A DNA stretch of 64,000 nt from Desulfosudis oleivorans Hxd3 (GCF_000018405.1 NC_009943.1:1863001-1927000), one strand, 5' to 3'. Positions 24,875 through 33,390 are shown, counted from the first letter of the stretch. Program-made: numbers and translations. The notes: generated by a model not told the origin, from the sequence alone.

Positions 24875-26276
24875 TCAACCGGTGTCGCCGGTGCGAAAAG
24901 GCCAGGCCGTGGACCTGGAGATCGAAACCCTTGCCTTTGGAGGGCGGGGGCTGGCCCGTGTCGACGGGCTGGCCGTGTTCGTGGACCATACCCTGCCCGG
25001 GGACCGGGTGTCGGCCCGCATCACCCGCAAAAAGTCCAATTTTGCCGAAGCCCGGCTTCTGGAGGTCCTTTCCCCCTCGCCGTTCCGTGTCCTGCCCCAA
25101 TGCCCTTACTGCGGTCACTGCGGCGGCTGCCGTCTTCAGATTCTCGACTATGACAAACAGCTTGACTGCAAGCACGAACAGGTGGCCGACGCTCTGCGCC
25201 ACATCGGCCTGGTGGAAAACGTGCCGGTGCATCCGGTGATGCCCGCTGACCCGGTGTGGGGCTATCGCAACAAGATGGAGTTCTCCTTTGCCGACCGCCG
25301 CTGGCTACTGCCCGAAGAGATGGAGATGGAGAATATCGATACCTCCTTTGCCCTGGGCCTTCATGTGCCGGGTACGTTTCACAAGGTGATCGATGTCGAC
25401 GCCTGCCTGCTGCTGCCCGAACCGGGCAACGCGATTCTTGGTGACGTGCGGGCCTATGCCAGGGCCTCCGGTGTTCCGGCATACGGCCTGAAAAGCCACC
25501 AGGGATTCTGGCGGTTTTTAATGCTGCGCCACTCCGTGGCCCATGACAACTGGATGGTCAATATCGTCACCGCCGCCGAAGACCGGCGCCTGTTGCAGCC
25601 CCTGGCCGACCTGCTGGCAGACCGATATCCCGAAGTGGTCTCCGTGGTCAACAACATCACCGCCAGAAAGGCCGGGGTGGCCCAGGGCGAATATGAGATT
25701 CTGCTCCACGGCGCCCCTTTTATTTCAGACCGGCTGGGCCGATTCTCCTTTGATATATCGGCCAACTCTTTTTTTCAGACCAACACGCGGGGGGCCGAGC
25801 GGCTCTACACCGTGGCCAGGGAATATGCCGGGCTGACCGGGAGCCAAACCGTGGTGGACCTTTACTGCGGCACCGGCACCATTGCCATCTGGCTGTCGGG
25901 TGCGGCAAAAGAGGTGATCGGCCTTGAAATCAACGACAGCTGCCTGGCCGATGCCGTAAATAACTGCCGGACCAACAATGTCTCCAATGTCCGGTTTGTG
26001 GCCGGAGACGTGAAGGAGACCCTTCCCCGGCTGGACTGCCGGGCCGATGTGCTGGTCATTGATCCGCCCCGGGCCGGCATGCACAAGGACGTTGTGGAGC
26101 AGGTCCTGGCCATGGCGCCGCCGCGCATTGTTTATGTGTCGTGTAACCCCGCCACCCTGGCCAGGGACGTGGCCATGCTCAGTGAAGCCTATACCGTGGC
26201 CGAGGTCCAGCCGGTGGACATGTTTCCCCACACTCCCCATATCGAGTGCGTGGCCCGGCTGGACAAGAAAGCATAA
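24861..26276 (+). CDS. RlmD/TrmA-type 23S rRNA (or tRNA) uracil-C5 methyltransferase
   Basis: This 471-residue class-I RNA m5U methyltransferase begins with an N-terminal TRAM domain (LEIETLAFGGRGLARVDGLAVF). A 4Fe-4S cysteine motif follows, CPYCGHCGGC at residues 81-90 (C-x5-C-x2-C with C84 extra), with a fourth Cys in DVDACLLL. The SAM site is VVDLYCGTGTIAIWL. The catalytic region is VLVIDPPRAGMHKDVVEQV, with the nucleophilic Cys in VYVSCNPATLARD. The start is a TTG at 24861, inside the aminotransferase gene, with GGAG 7 bases upstream; GTG at 24882 is an alternative. Which uridine it methylates cannot be told from sequence. Confidence 0.88.
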   Translation: MNGVDQPVSPVRKGQAVDLEIETLAFGGRGLARVDGLAVFVDHTLPGDRVSARITRKKSNFAEARLLEVLSPSPFRVLPQCPYCGHCGGCRLQILDYDKQLDCKHEQVADALRHIGLVENVPVHPVMPADPVWGYRNKMEFSFADRRWLLPEEMEMENIDTSFALGLHVPGTFHKVIDVDACLLLPEPGNAILGDVRAYARASGVPAYGLKSHQGFWRFLMLRHSVAHDNWMVNIVTAAEDRRLLQPLADLLADRYPEVVSVVNNITARKAGVAQGEYEILLHGAPFISDRLGRFSFDISANSFFQTNTRGAERLYTVAREYAGLTGSQTVVDLYCGTGTIAIWLSGAAKEVIGLEINDSCLADAVNNCRTNNVSNVRFVAGDVKETLPRLDCRADVLVIDPPRAGMHKDVVEQVLAMAPPRIVYVSCNPATLARDVAMLSEAYTVAEVQPVDMFPHTPHIECVARLDKKA

Positions 26277-26324
26277 GATTGCATGGCTATCGGCCGGACG
26301 TGTGTAGCGGGAGCCTGGTAGGAG

Positions 26325-26783
26325 TCACTGAGCCTTTGGCCGTGGATCAAGAAGCTTGAAACCAAGGTCCGGCTCCATCAGGCGTCGGCCGGGCGTGTCC
26401 AGCAGTTCGATGAGAACGATCTCCATCACCTGCCATGTAACCACCCCGCTACGAATACACCCCGTGGTGGTTTTATCTTCCCTGCCGCAGGCCATGTGCA
26501 TGTGCAGCATGGGGGCGCCTGTCTCATCCGGGAACAGGGTGCCCACCCCCGCGATTTCGCAAACATTGTCAAGAATTCGCTCCATGGGTGTCACCGGCCT
26601 GGCACCCCCGTCTTCCGGTCCCACCACCAGGGTGCTGCCTGTATCGGCGCCGCCAACGGCGATAAGGGCCGCGGCCGTTATTTCCCTGTCTGATGCAAAG
26701 TTTTCAACCACCTGGTGAACGGTTTCGCCGTGTTCCAGCCGCAGCACAAAAATTCGTCCCTGCCGGGCCTCTGAATATTTCAT
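26325..26783 (-). CDS. PCC-domain (DUF296) protein
   Basis: This 152-residue single-domain protein belongs to the plants-and-prokaryotes conserved domain family. It shows GRIFVLRLEHGETVHQ, ITAAALIAVGGADTGS, IAGVGTLFPDETGAPMLHMHMACG and TTTGCIRSGVVTWQVMEIVL. The HMHM segment followed by GR is the conserved candidate metal site; the domain forms trimers. In plants it accompanies AT-hooks, but bacterial function is unknown. ATG at 26783 has AAGGAA upstream. It has its own promoter and is convergent with the RNA methyltransferase gene. Confidence 0.85.
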   Translation of the reverse strand: MKYSEARQGRIFVLRLEHGETVHQVVENFASDREITAAALIAVGGADTGSTLVVGPEDGGARPVTPMERILDNVCEIAGVGTLFPDETGAPMLHMHMACGREDKTTTGCIRSGVVTWQVMEIVLIELLDTPGRRLMEPDLGFKLLDPRPKAQ

Positions 26784-26851
26784 GGCCTGTTTTCCTTTCG
26801 ATTTTGTCATATGGCGCCGCAACCCTGTTTTGCCGGCGCGCGTGAAGATGG

Positions 26852-26880
26852 ATTATATATCCGGCGGGGGTGAATCACAA
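26852..26880 (-). promoter_or_regulatory. Promoter of the PCC-domain gene
   Basis: On the minus strand TTGTGA (26880-26875), 17 bases and a perfect TATAAT (26857-26852). The implied leader is about 65 bases. Confidence 0.7.
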
Positions 26881-26988
26881 GATATCGCGGACCGTCGCCA
26901 CGGCCAGCCGGTGTCAGCCAGGCCGATCCTAATAGGTTGGTATTGTGGGACTATAGGGCGATAACGGATGCGTGGACCTTAATTTTGC

Positions 26989-27017
26989 TTTACACGCAAT
27001 CAGGCCTCTGCTACCAT
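26989..27017 (+). promoter_or_regulatory. Candidate promoter of the PilZ operon
   Basis: TTTACA (26989-26994), 17 bases and TACCAT (27012-27017) match sigma-70 boxes at 4 to 5 of 6 positions each. Transcription would start near 27024, leaving a leader of about 228 bases before the first gene at 27252. Confidence 0.55.
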
Positions 27018-27139
27018 CTTTACACAATTGTTTAAAAAAAACAGGGGTGGTGGGGCGGTCAGCATGACTGTCTGCCGGTATTCTTTCACGGGTTCTCAGA
27101 ATATTCAAAATCTGTAATCACCCCCTTGTTTCCGGATGC

Positions 27140-27219
27140 AACAGCGCAAGCTGTTTCCAGACGGCTGCTATTCGGGCGTTGTGCCCGGCAGCGCCGTTTC
27201 CCCCGACTTGCAGACGGCG
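27140..27219 (+). promoter_or_regulatory. Structured RNA leader with alternative pairings
   Basis: Within the long untranslated leader, AACAGC-GCAA-GCTGTT (27140-27155) is a tetraloop hairpin. GCTGC (27164-27168) pairs with GCAGC (27188-27192) around CGGGC-GTTGT-GCCCG (27173-27187). GCCGT (27193-27197) can pair either with ACGGC at 27161-27165 or with ACGGC at 27214-27218, the latter 20 bases before the GGAGGAAG ribosome-binding site. This is the geometry of a switch or attenuator, but it matches no riboswitch consensus I know. Confidence 0.4.
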
Positions 27220-27251
27220 GGGCAACATCGGCAGGAAGCAGGAGGAAGAAG

Positions 27252-27626
27252 ATGAAAAAGACAATGATCATGTTTTTGGCAATGACCGTTCTGGCAGTGC
27301 TCCTGGTGCTGCCGGCAGGGGCAAGAATGACCATAACCAACGGAAACGGGCTGAACGGCAGGAACCACCTGGCCACCGACCTCTCCCTTTCTGAGCTTGA
27401 ACAGGTTGTGGGCCGGGGGTTTATTTCACGGCTCACACCCGAGGAGATCAGCGATATCAACGCCCGGGGCCTGCTTCCTTCCCCTGAGGCGATCCGCGCC
27501 ATAACCCGGGACCTTCTGGACACCACCATCAAGGGCATTCGCATCGTCATTGACAAGTCCAAGTTCACCAACCGGGAGCTTGCCGATGTGCTGGCCGGGT
27601 GGGAGCGGGAGCTGGCCGGAATGTAG
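27252..27626 (+). CDS. Small exported protein of unknown function
   Basis: This 124-residue protein has a Sec signal peptide (MKKTMIMFLAMTVLAVLLVLPAGA, cleavage likely after AGA). The mature part is helical and charged: LSLSELEQVVGRGFISRLTPEEI, SPEAIRAITRDLLDTTIKGI and FTNRELADVLAGWERELAG. GGAGGAAG lies 3 bases before the start, and the frame upstream of it is the untranslated leader. It precedes a PilZ-domain gene by 57 bases and probably shares its transcript. I do not recognise a family. Confidence 0.75.
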   Translation: MKKTMIMFLAMTVLAVLLVLPAGARMTITNGNGLNGRNHLATDLSLSELEQVVGRGFISRLTPEEISDINARGLLPSPEAIRAITRDLLDTTIKGIRIVIDKSKFTNRELADVLAGWERELAGM

Positions 27627-27683
27627 ACGATTTGAGTGCTAGTGCTGCAAACAGAAGAAAGACCAGCTTGAGAGAAGGGTGCT

Positions 27684-28409
27684 ATGGCGGAAGGTGAACT
27701 GCTGACAGGCCAGGAAGCGAGGGAGATTCTCAGGGACCTGAGGAAGAACAGCACCATTCTCCAGATGCACCTGAAAGGCACCCATTTCAAGAAATTGACC
27801 GTTGTTACGGCTATTCAGCCAAAACCCGGCCGGCCCCTTCTTTATGTGGATCACCCGCCCGGGTTTGCCAAGGCGGCAGAAGGCGTCGATAACTGGGAAA
27901 TCGCTTTTACCTTCACCGGCGCCCACGGCATTCCATACAGTTTTACCACATTTGGCGGCTTTTTCAGGGAAGAAGACAACACGATTGCGGTGGAGGCACC
28001 GGAGGCGGTTGAACGCAAACAGCGGCGCAAGCACCTGCGGGTCAAGCCGCCGGTGGGGACCGTAACAACCGCTATTATTGACGGCGAGGGATATGATATC
28101 CAGATTGTGAATATCAGCCTGGGCGGGGCACTGGTGATGTTCTCCAGCCCCGCCATAAAAGAAGACGTGGTCAAGCGGGGCCAGGAAGTAAAGGATATCA
28201 CCATCGACCTGTTTCCCGGTAAAGCGGGCAAGGAACCGGTCAAGGTGGACCGGGCCGTGATTCGGCGAGTGATCACCGAGCATGTGACCAGCAAACAGCA
28301 TTACGGCCTGATGTTTATCGACATGGCACAGAACGAGACCCTGCGGTTGAAGGATTACATCTATGTCAACCAGCGGCTGATGCTGCGCAAGGCACTTATT
28401 CCCTCCTGA
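27684..28409 (+). CDS. PilZ-domain protein
   Basis: This 241-residue protein ends in a PilZ c-di-GMP-binding domain. RKQRRKHLRV near residues 111-120 provides the RxxxR motif and NISLGGALV the (D/N)xSxxG motif, so ligand binding looks intact. The N-terminal 105 residues (LRKNSTILQMHLKGTHFKKL, FTGAHGIPYSFTTFGGFF) resemble a YcgR-N/PilZN-like beta domain used for partner contact. The output is unknown; motility and surface functions are common for the family. A strong terminator follows. Confidence 0.88.
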   Translation: MAEGELLTGQEAREILRDLRKNSTILQMHLKGTHFKKLTVVTAIQPKPGRPLLYVDHPPGFAKAAEGVDNWEIAFTFTGAHGIPYSFTTFGGFFREEDNTIAVEAPEAVERKQRRKHLRVKPPVGTVTTAIIDGEGYDIQIVNISLGGALVMFSSPAIKEDVVKRGQEVKDITIDLFPGKAGKEPVKVDRAVIRRVITEHVTSKQHYGLMFIDMAQNETLRLKDYIYVNQRLMLRKALIPS

Positions 28410-28466
28410 CCTGTTGATTTGCTGGAATATGCGCACAGGCTGTGAATACGCCTGTAAAGGTGGTGG

Positions 28467-28490
28467 CCGTCCTGATGGGACGGTTTTTTT
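28467..28490 (+). terminator. Intrinsic terminator after the PilZ gene
   Basis: CCGTCC (28467-28472) and GGACGG (28478-28483) with a TGATG loop are followed by seven T. It separates the PilZ unit from the hydrolase gene at 28532. Confidence 0.82.
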
Positions 28491-28531
28491 GTGCCTGTGG
28501 AAGGACTGAAAAACGCATATGGGAGTCTAAA

Positions 28532-29368
28532 ATGGCCGTATTTGAAAGCAACAACGCTTCGATTTATTATGAAGATACCGGCGCCGGTGCCCCGGTGATC
28601 GCGGTACACGGGCTGATTGAAAACACGGCTTACTGGAGCCTTCCCGGTGTTACGGCCCGGCTGGCCGGACATTACCGGGTGATTGCCATGGACATGCGGG
28701 GCCACGGGCGCACCGTCACCACGGGGGATAATCCCGGCTATGACGCTGACACCGTGGCCGGGGACATCGAGGCACTGGCCGATTACCTCGGCCTGGACCG
28801 GTTTTATCTTTTGACCCACTCCACCGGTGGTTTTGCCGGGGCCCGGTGGGCCATGGAACACAGCGACCGTCTGGCCGGTCTGGTGCTCACCGACACCACG
28901 TCAGCCACCTGTCCTTTTCCCGGCACCCCGGAAGAACGCGTGATCTTTTTTGAAAAGTTTGCCGCAAGCTTTGAGCGCCAGACCTGGGAAGAGGTGATCG
29001 CGTACGCAAAGAGAAAGCCTTTCCCCTTTTTCCGGGGCATTGCCGAACACCCGGACAACGGAGCCATGTGGGACATGGCCCTGGAGATTATTCGGCGGGG
29101 GGACAGGAATCGGATTGCCGCGTTTGTGCGCTCTTTTTACCAGGACCCGGACATGAAGGTGGAGGGGTTGCGGCAAATTCGCTGCCCGGTTCTTGTTCTG
29201 GTGGGCGAAAAGGACGACCTCTTTATCGAACCCGGCCGCGTCATGGCCGAAGCCATACCGACCTGCCGGCACGTGGTGCTGGAAGGGGTGGGCCACATGA
29301 CCGCCATCGAGGCCCCGGACCGTCTGGCCCGTGAACTGCTGGACTTTCTGGCCGCCTGTCCCGGCTAA
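28532..29368 (+). CDS. Alpha/beta-fold hydrolase
   Basis: This 278-residue protein has the alpha/beta-hydrolase pattern: VIAVHGLIENTAYW (oxyanion HG), AMDMRGHGRT, LLTHSTGGFAGARW with the nucleophile Ser in HSTGG, LVLVGEKDDLF with the acid Asp, and GVGHMTAIEAPD with the catalytic His. It resembles the lipase/esterase, haloperoxidase-like and MhpC-like group; substrate unknown. The start at 28532 follows GGGAG. It is isolated by a terminator upstream and lies 66 bases before the nitroreductase. Confidence 0.85.
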   Translation: MAVFESNNASIYYEDTGAGAPVIAVHGLIENTAYWSLPGVTARLAGHYRVIAMDMRGHGRTVTTGDNPGYDADTVAGDIEALADYLGLDRFYLLTHSTGGFAGARWAMEHSDRLAGLVLTDTTSATCPFPGTPEERVIFFEKFAASFERQTWEEVIAYAKRKPFPFFRGIAEHPDNGAMWDMALEIIRRGDRNRIAAFVRSFYQDPDMKVEGLRQIRCPVLVLVGEKDDLFIEPGRVMAEAIPTCRHVVLEGVGHMTAIEAPDRLARELLDFLAACPG

Positions 29369-29434
29369 CCCGGATCAGAATCAAAATTAAAAAGCAGCCG
29401 TTTCCGGCGGCATCCCTATATCATGGAGAATCGC

Positions 29435-30298
29435 ATGAGAATTGAACGATTAACGGACCGGTGCAATAACTGCATGCTGTGTGTTGAAGAGTGCATTGCC
29501 GGTGTGTGGCGCGAGGTCAACGGCGTGCCCGAGCCGGTGTTTCCCCTGGCGTGCAACCTGTGCAGCCACTGTGTGGCGGTTTGTCCCCGGCAGGCCATTG
29601 TTCACTCCCGCCTGGACCAGGGCCAGGTGGACAGGGTGCGACGAAAGCTTTTGGACGCGGAAACCTACAGGGAGATCACGGTCACTCGGCGCAGCATCCG
29701 GCGCTACAAGGATTTGCCGGTGCCCCGCCAGGCCATCGAGAAGGTGCTTGATCTGGCCCGGTTCTCCCCCACGGCCAGCAACTCTCAGCACCTGAGCTAT
29801 ATCGTGATCACCGATCGCGCGATCATTCAAAAGGCCGCGGACCGTGTGTTTGCCATGGGTGTCAAAGCCTACCGATGGGCCACCTCCCGGCCCGGGAAAA
29901 TGGTTCTCGGACTGTTGAAAAAGAACAAAAAAATAGCTTCGCTGCAGCGCTATATGGCTGCCATGGATTATTACATCGAACAGTCCGCCGCGGGCCGGGA
30001 CTATATTCTTCACAACGCGCCGGTGCTTATCCTTGTGTGCGCGCCCAGGGGGGCAGATTTTGCCGTGGACAACTGCAACATCGCGGGTACCAATATCATC
30101 AACTATGCCCACACGCTTGGCCTTGGCACCTGCTATATCGGTTTTCTCACCCTGCTGCTGCGGCGCGGTAAAAAGCTTCGTGCCCTGCTGCGGGTTCCCG
30201 AGAACCGGCAGGTGGGGGTCAGTCTGGTCATGGGATACCCGGCCTATCGCCATTCGTTTGCGCCGGCTCGAAAAAACCCTTGCGTAACATGGGTTTAG
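29435..30298 (+). CDS. Ferredoxin-nitroreductase fusion protein
   Basis: This 287-residue protein has two 4Fe-4S motifs at the N-terminus, CNNCMLCVEEC (from residue 10) and CNLCSHCVAVCP. An FMN-dependent nitroreductase domain follows (ITVTRRSIRRYKDLPVP, ARFSPTASNSQHLSYIV, NCNIAGTNIINYAHTLGLGTCYIG, GVSLVMGYPAY). The FMN-binding RRSIR and the C-terminal GYP motif are intact. Fused forms are common in anaerobes, where reduced ferredoxin probably serves as donor; the physiological substrate is not known. Start: GGAG lies 7 bases before ATG 29435, which itself is 12 bases after an alternative ATG. Confidence 0.9.
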   Translation: MRIERLTDRCNNCMLCVEECIAGVWREVNGVPEPVFPLACNLCSHCVAVCPRQAIVHSRLDQGQVDRVRRKLLDAETYREITVTRRSIRRYKDLPVPRQAIEKVLDLARFSPTASNSQHLSYIVITDRAIIQKAADRVFAMGVKAYRWATSRPGKMVLGLLKKNKKIASLQRYMAAMDYYIEQSAAGRDYILHNAPVLILVCAPRGADFAVDNCNIAGTNIINYAHTLGLGTCYIGFLTLLLRRGKKLRALLRVPENRQVGVSLVMGYPAYRHSFAPARKNPCVTWV

Positions 30299-30388
30299 TG
30301 ATATATTGGGCAGCGTGCCGCAAACCTTCTGGAAAAGGGGCAGGCAAATCATCAACAGGCAGGACAACCGGAATTCGCGGAGGTTTTT

Positions 30389-30889
30389 ATGCGTATGATC
30401 AGCAGAAAACAGTGGGTGGTGTTAACAATGGCGACAGCTCTGTGTGTGGCCCTTGGCGGCTGTGCCGGACTTAAGAAGGACAAGAATGCGTCATCCGATA
30501 CGGCCATGACCGCACCGGCCAAGGAACAGCGGTATGAACCCGTAAAACCCACCTCGATTTATCATGACTTTCAGGATGTGCTTTTTCCTGTCGAATTGAA
30601 GCTGGACCGGAAACATTCCTCGGTTTATGTGACCGACGGCTTTAAAACCGGCATGCTGACCCTGTCCGGCAGCGTGGACGCCCGGTCCACGGTCACCTGG
30701 TTTGAGAACAACATGGTCAAGGACAACTGGCACCTGGTGGGGTCCTTAAAGGCCCAGCGAACCCTGCTGCTGTTTGTGAAACAGAACCGCTACTGCGTTA
30801 TCAGTGTCACCGACGGTATGATGAAAACCCATGTGGAAGTATGGGTGGCGCCCACGCTTGAAGACAAGGGCGCCGGCCGGTTGCAGTAA
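30389..30889 (+). CDS. Lipoprotein of unknown function
   Basis: This 166-residue protein has a lipoprotein signal (VVLTMATALCVALGGC, lipobox LGGC). The mature part has conserved-looking strands FPVELKLDRKHSSVYVTDGF, GMLTLSGSVDARSTVTWFEN and NWHLVGSLKAQRTLLLF. The VTWFENNMVKDNWHLV arrangement resembles small DUF-type lipoproteins with one helix packed on a sheet. It is followed 22 bases later by coaBC, likely in the same transcript but functionally unrelated. Confidence 0.75.
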   Translation: MRMISRKQWVVLTMATALCVALGGCAGLKKDKNASSDTAMTAPAKEQRYEPVKPTSIYHDFQDVLFPVELKLDRKHSSVYVTDGFKTGMLTLSGSVDARSTVTWFENNMVKDNWHLVGSLKAQRTLLLFVKQNRYCVISVTDGMMKTHVEVWVAPTLEDKGAGRLQ

Positions 30890-30911
30890 CCATCGACAGC
30901 GGGAACACGGT

Positions 30912-32114
30912 ATGGAAATAAACGGCAAACAGATCGTGCTGGGAGTGTGCGGCGGCATCGCGGCTTACAAAAGCGTGGAACTGCTGCGCCTGCTGGTCAA
31001 GCAGGGGGCCCGGGTCCGGGTGATCATGACCGAAAATGTCCGCTATTTTGTGGGGCCGCTTACCTTTGAGGCCCTTTCCGGCGAACCGGTCTGCACCAGC
31101 CTGTTTGACGACAGGGAGGACGGCTCCATTCGTCACATCGAGTGGGCCCGGCAGGCCGACGCCGTGATCGTTGCCCCGGCCACGGCCAACATTCTCGGTA
31201 AATTGGCCGGCGGCATCGCCGACGACGCGCTGTCCACCTTCATGCTGGCCGTAACATCCCCCCGCATGCTCTGCCCCTCCATGAACTCGGCCATGTACGA
31301 AAACCGGGCTGTTCAGCGGAACCTGGACACACTTGAGCAGGACGGGTACGTGATTGTGGAGCCCGGCACCGGCGAGCTGGCCTGCGGTACTTCGGGCGTG
31401 GGCCGCATGCCCGAGCCGGCGATTCTTTTTGACCGACTGTGCGCCATGCTCTCGCCAAAGGATTTGACCGGCAGAAAGGTGCTGGTTACCGCCGGACCTA
31501 CCTGTGAAGCCATCGACCCGGTGCGGTTTATCAGCAACCGCTCTTCCGGCAAAATGGGCTATGCCCTGGCAGCGGCGGCCGAGTACCGGGGCGCCGAGGT
31601 GGTTCTGGTTTCCGGGCCCACGAATCTTGCGCCGCCGGTCAACGTTGAGACCGTGGCCGTGGAAAGCGCGGACCAGATGGCCCAGGCCGTGTTTTCCCGC
31701 ATGGCGGATACCGACATCATCGTGAAGGTCGCGGCCGTGGGCGACTACCGGGTGGAGACGCCTGCCGACCGCAAGATCAAAAAAAGCGGGCAGGCCGGGT
31801 TGCCCCTGGCCCTGGTGGAGAATATCGATATTCTAAAAGAGGTCGGAGCCCGTAAAAAAGCGGGCCAGGTGGTGGTGGGGTTTGCCGCGGAAACCCACGA
31901 TCTGGCGGCCAATGCCAGGGCCAAGCTGGCCGCCAAAAAGGTGGACCTGCTGGTGGCCAACCCCGTGGCCGGTGATGAAACCGCCTTTGGCGCCGACACC
32001 AACCAGGCGACCCTTTTCTACAAAGACGGAACCGAAGAACAGCTCCCCCGCATGGACAAGGCCAAGCTGGCCCACGCTATCTTAGACCGTGTGGCAAAGC
32101 TGGCGGTAAAATAA
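30912..32114 (+). CDS. coaBC: Bifunctional phosphopantothenoylcysteine decarboxylase / phosphopantothenate-cysteine ligase
   Basis: CoaBC makes 4'-phosphopantetheine for coenzyme A. The N-terminal flavin-dependent CoaC domain shows VLGVCGGIAAYKSVELL, RHIEWARQADAVIVAPATAN, SMNSAMYEN and ELACGTSGVGRMPEP. The C-terminal CoaB domain shows VLVTAGPTCEAIDPVRFISN, SSGKMGYALA, KVAAVGDYRV and VGFAAETHD. Its 400 residues are the usual length. The start at 30912 lies 22 bases after the lipoprotein stop; the open frame upstream overlaps that gene and is not used. Confidence 0.95.
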   Translation: MEINGKQIVLGVCGGIAAYKSVELLRLLVKQGARVRVIMTENVRYFVGPLTFEALSGEPVCTSLFDDREDGSIRHIEWARQADAVIVAPATANILGKLAGGIADDALSTFMLAVTSPRMLCPSMNSAMYENRAVQRNLDTLEQDGYVIVEPGTGELACGTSGVGRMPEPAILFDRLCAMLSPKDLTGRKVLVTAGPTCEAIDPVRFISNRSSGKMGYALAAAAEYRGAEVVLVSGPTNLAPPVNVETVAVESADQMAQAVFSRMADTDIIVKVAAVGDYRVETPADRKIKKSGQAGLPLALVENIDILKEVGARKKAGQVVVGFAAETHDLAANARAKLAAKKVDLLVANPVAGDETAFGADTNQATLFYKDGTEEQLPRMDKAKLAHAILDRVAKLAVK

Positions 32115-32127
32115 TTCTGAATATCCT

Positions 32128-32196
32128 ATCTGACTGAAAAATGTAGCGGCGGCCGGGCGATTTTTTGATATCAACCGCCCCGGTGTCAGATTTTTT
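32128..32196 (+). terminator. Possible terminator after coaBC
   Basis: ATCTGAC (32128-32134) and GTCAGAT (32185-32191) form an outer stem around an imperfect GC-rich inner hairpin (CCGGGCG/CCGCCCCGG), followed by six T. It overlaps the last codons of the convergent MlaD-like gene. Confidence 0.45.
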
Positions 32197-32878
32197 CAAT
32201 CCGTGTGATCTCATCCTCCAGGGGTTTTACCTCCTCCTGGCGGTCCTGTTTTTCAAGCCCTTTTTTCAGCCGGTCCACCTCTTCTTTTAATTTCGGCAAA
32301 ATTTCCTGCTGGATGTGGTTGCGCGTCTCTTCGCCGGCCCTGGCCGCTTCATCGGCCAGCCGTTCCAGTTCTTTGCCAAGCTCTTTAATTCTTTCGTTTT
32401 CGGGAAGTTTTTTTAACTCTTTCAGGACGTCCTCCAAATGACGGGACATCTGCGAAAAATTTTCATTCATGGCGGACACCAGCCTGTCTAAAAGCGCCCG
32501 TGAGCGAGGAACCCCCTCCACCACGGCCCCGCCCGGCAGCACCGCGCCGCCGGGGCGTTCCAGGATCATGTCCACAGCCATGCGGCTGTTGTCTTCGGGG
32601 TCGCGAACAATGGAAAAACTGGCATACTCGGTCACCCGGTCCCCGAACTGTTTATCGATCCGCAGGGAGACCAGGAAACGCCCGTTGTCCTGGTAATCAA
32701 CATCGGTCACGTTGCCGATGGCCGTGCCTTCAGACAGAACCCTGTCGCCGTCTTTCAATCCATGGACCTGGTCAAACCGGACGGACACGGCCTTGCCGCT
32801 CCAGAACCATCCCGTGCACAGGGTCATGACCGCCAGCATCGTGGCCGTCCATATGGATATGGCATGCGATCGTTTCAT
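32186..32878 (-). CDS. MlaD/MCE-like membrane-anchored protein
   Basis: This 230-residue protein has an N-terminal signal anchor (ISIWTATMLAVMTLCTGWF). An MCE/MlaD-type strand set follows (VSVRFDQVHGLKDGDRVLSE, GTAIGNVTDVDYQDNGRFLV, VDMILERPGGAVLPGGAVVEG). A long charged coiled coil from about residue 130 to the end carries KELKKLPENERIKELGKEL. MCE proteins form hexameric lipid conduits between membranes. This one lacks adjacent ABC permease or ATPase genes (mlaE, mlaF), so it may be a stand-alone variant. It is convergent with coaBC. Confidence 0.8.
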   Translation of the reverse strand: MKRSHAISIWTATMLAVMTLCTGWFWSGKAVSVRFDQVHGLKDGDRVLSEGTAIGNVTDVDYQDNGRFLVSLRIDKQFGDRVTEYASFSIVRDPEDNSRMAVDMILERPGGAVLPGGAVVEGVPRSRALLDRLVSAMNENFSQMSRHLEDVLKELKKLPENERIKELGKELERLADEAARAGEETRNHIQQEILPKLKEEVDRLKKGLEKQDRQEEVKPLEDEITRIEKI

Positions 32879-33210
32879 AACTGCTCTCCTTTATGTTTTA
32901 AAAGGGACCTGCATCAGCCCCGGTATTATTATGTATCGCTTCCCACTATGCCACACCATACCGCGGAACTCAAAATCCACGTCAGAACCAATATCGGGAA
33001 GCCGTGGGAAAGCCCTGCCTTATGCCGTCACCCTCGGGCTTGACCCAGGGGTCCAGAATAAAAATGATTCAATACCAAATCAATAAGGAACAAAATCAAT
33101 TTTACACCGGATTACCCGGTTCCGCCGTCGCCAAGGCTATGGCGGGACACGCAAGACGGGTAATGACGGAACAGGAAGGAGTGGCACGGGCCAGAGCCGC
33201 CAGGCAGACC

Positions 33211-33279
33211 GTTTGTAGTGACGCCGTCAGGCGTTTGACGGCCGGCCATAAACAATGCCCTTACGGGCACACTACAAAC
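33211..33279. repeat. Cloverleaf-like palindromic repeat
   Basis: GTTTGTAGTG (33211-33220) and CACTACAAAC (33270-33279) are a perfect 10-bp outer stem. Inside are ACGCC-GTCA-GGCGT (33221-33234), the self-complementary GGCCGGCC (33239-33246) and TGCCC-TTAC-GGGCA (33256-33269), so the whole folds as a multi-arm junction. It is non-coding. The surrounding gap 32879-33333 also has a CCTCGGGCTTGACCCAGGGG hairpin near 33027 and a GTTCCGCC/GGCGGGAC hairpin at 33119-33151, both of intergenic-repeat type; I see no gene in it. Confidence 0.65.
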
Positions 33280-33333
33280 AGGGCTTTTCGTTTTTTACAG
33301 GATTACCGTGTGTGGTTCTTAGTGGCCGGTTTC

Positions 33334-33375
33334 GATCCCGATACCGATAGCGATCCCGATACTGATTTTGATTGA
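33334..33375. repeat. GATCCC hexamer array downstream of glnS
   Basis: Seven contiguous hexamers, GATCCC-GATACC-GATAGC-GATCCC-GATACT-GATTTT-GATTGA, equal to the ATCGGG family on the minus strand. The array ends 16 bases before the glnS stop codon, so in the glnS transcript it lies just 3' of the gene. Confidence 0.75.
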
Positions 33376-33390
33376 AAAAGGAGGTGAAGG

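Noticed and set aside
27024-27251. Known c-di-GMP (GEMM) riboswitch before the PilZ unit
   Set aside because: The GEMM core (GACGCAAAGC-like loop and receptor) is absent; only generic hairpins with alternative pairing are present.
33211-33279. tRNA gene at the cloverleaf-like fold
   Set aside because: It lacks the T-loop GTTCGA, D-loop and acceptor features of tRNA; stems are tetraloop hairpins of repeat type.
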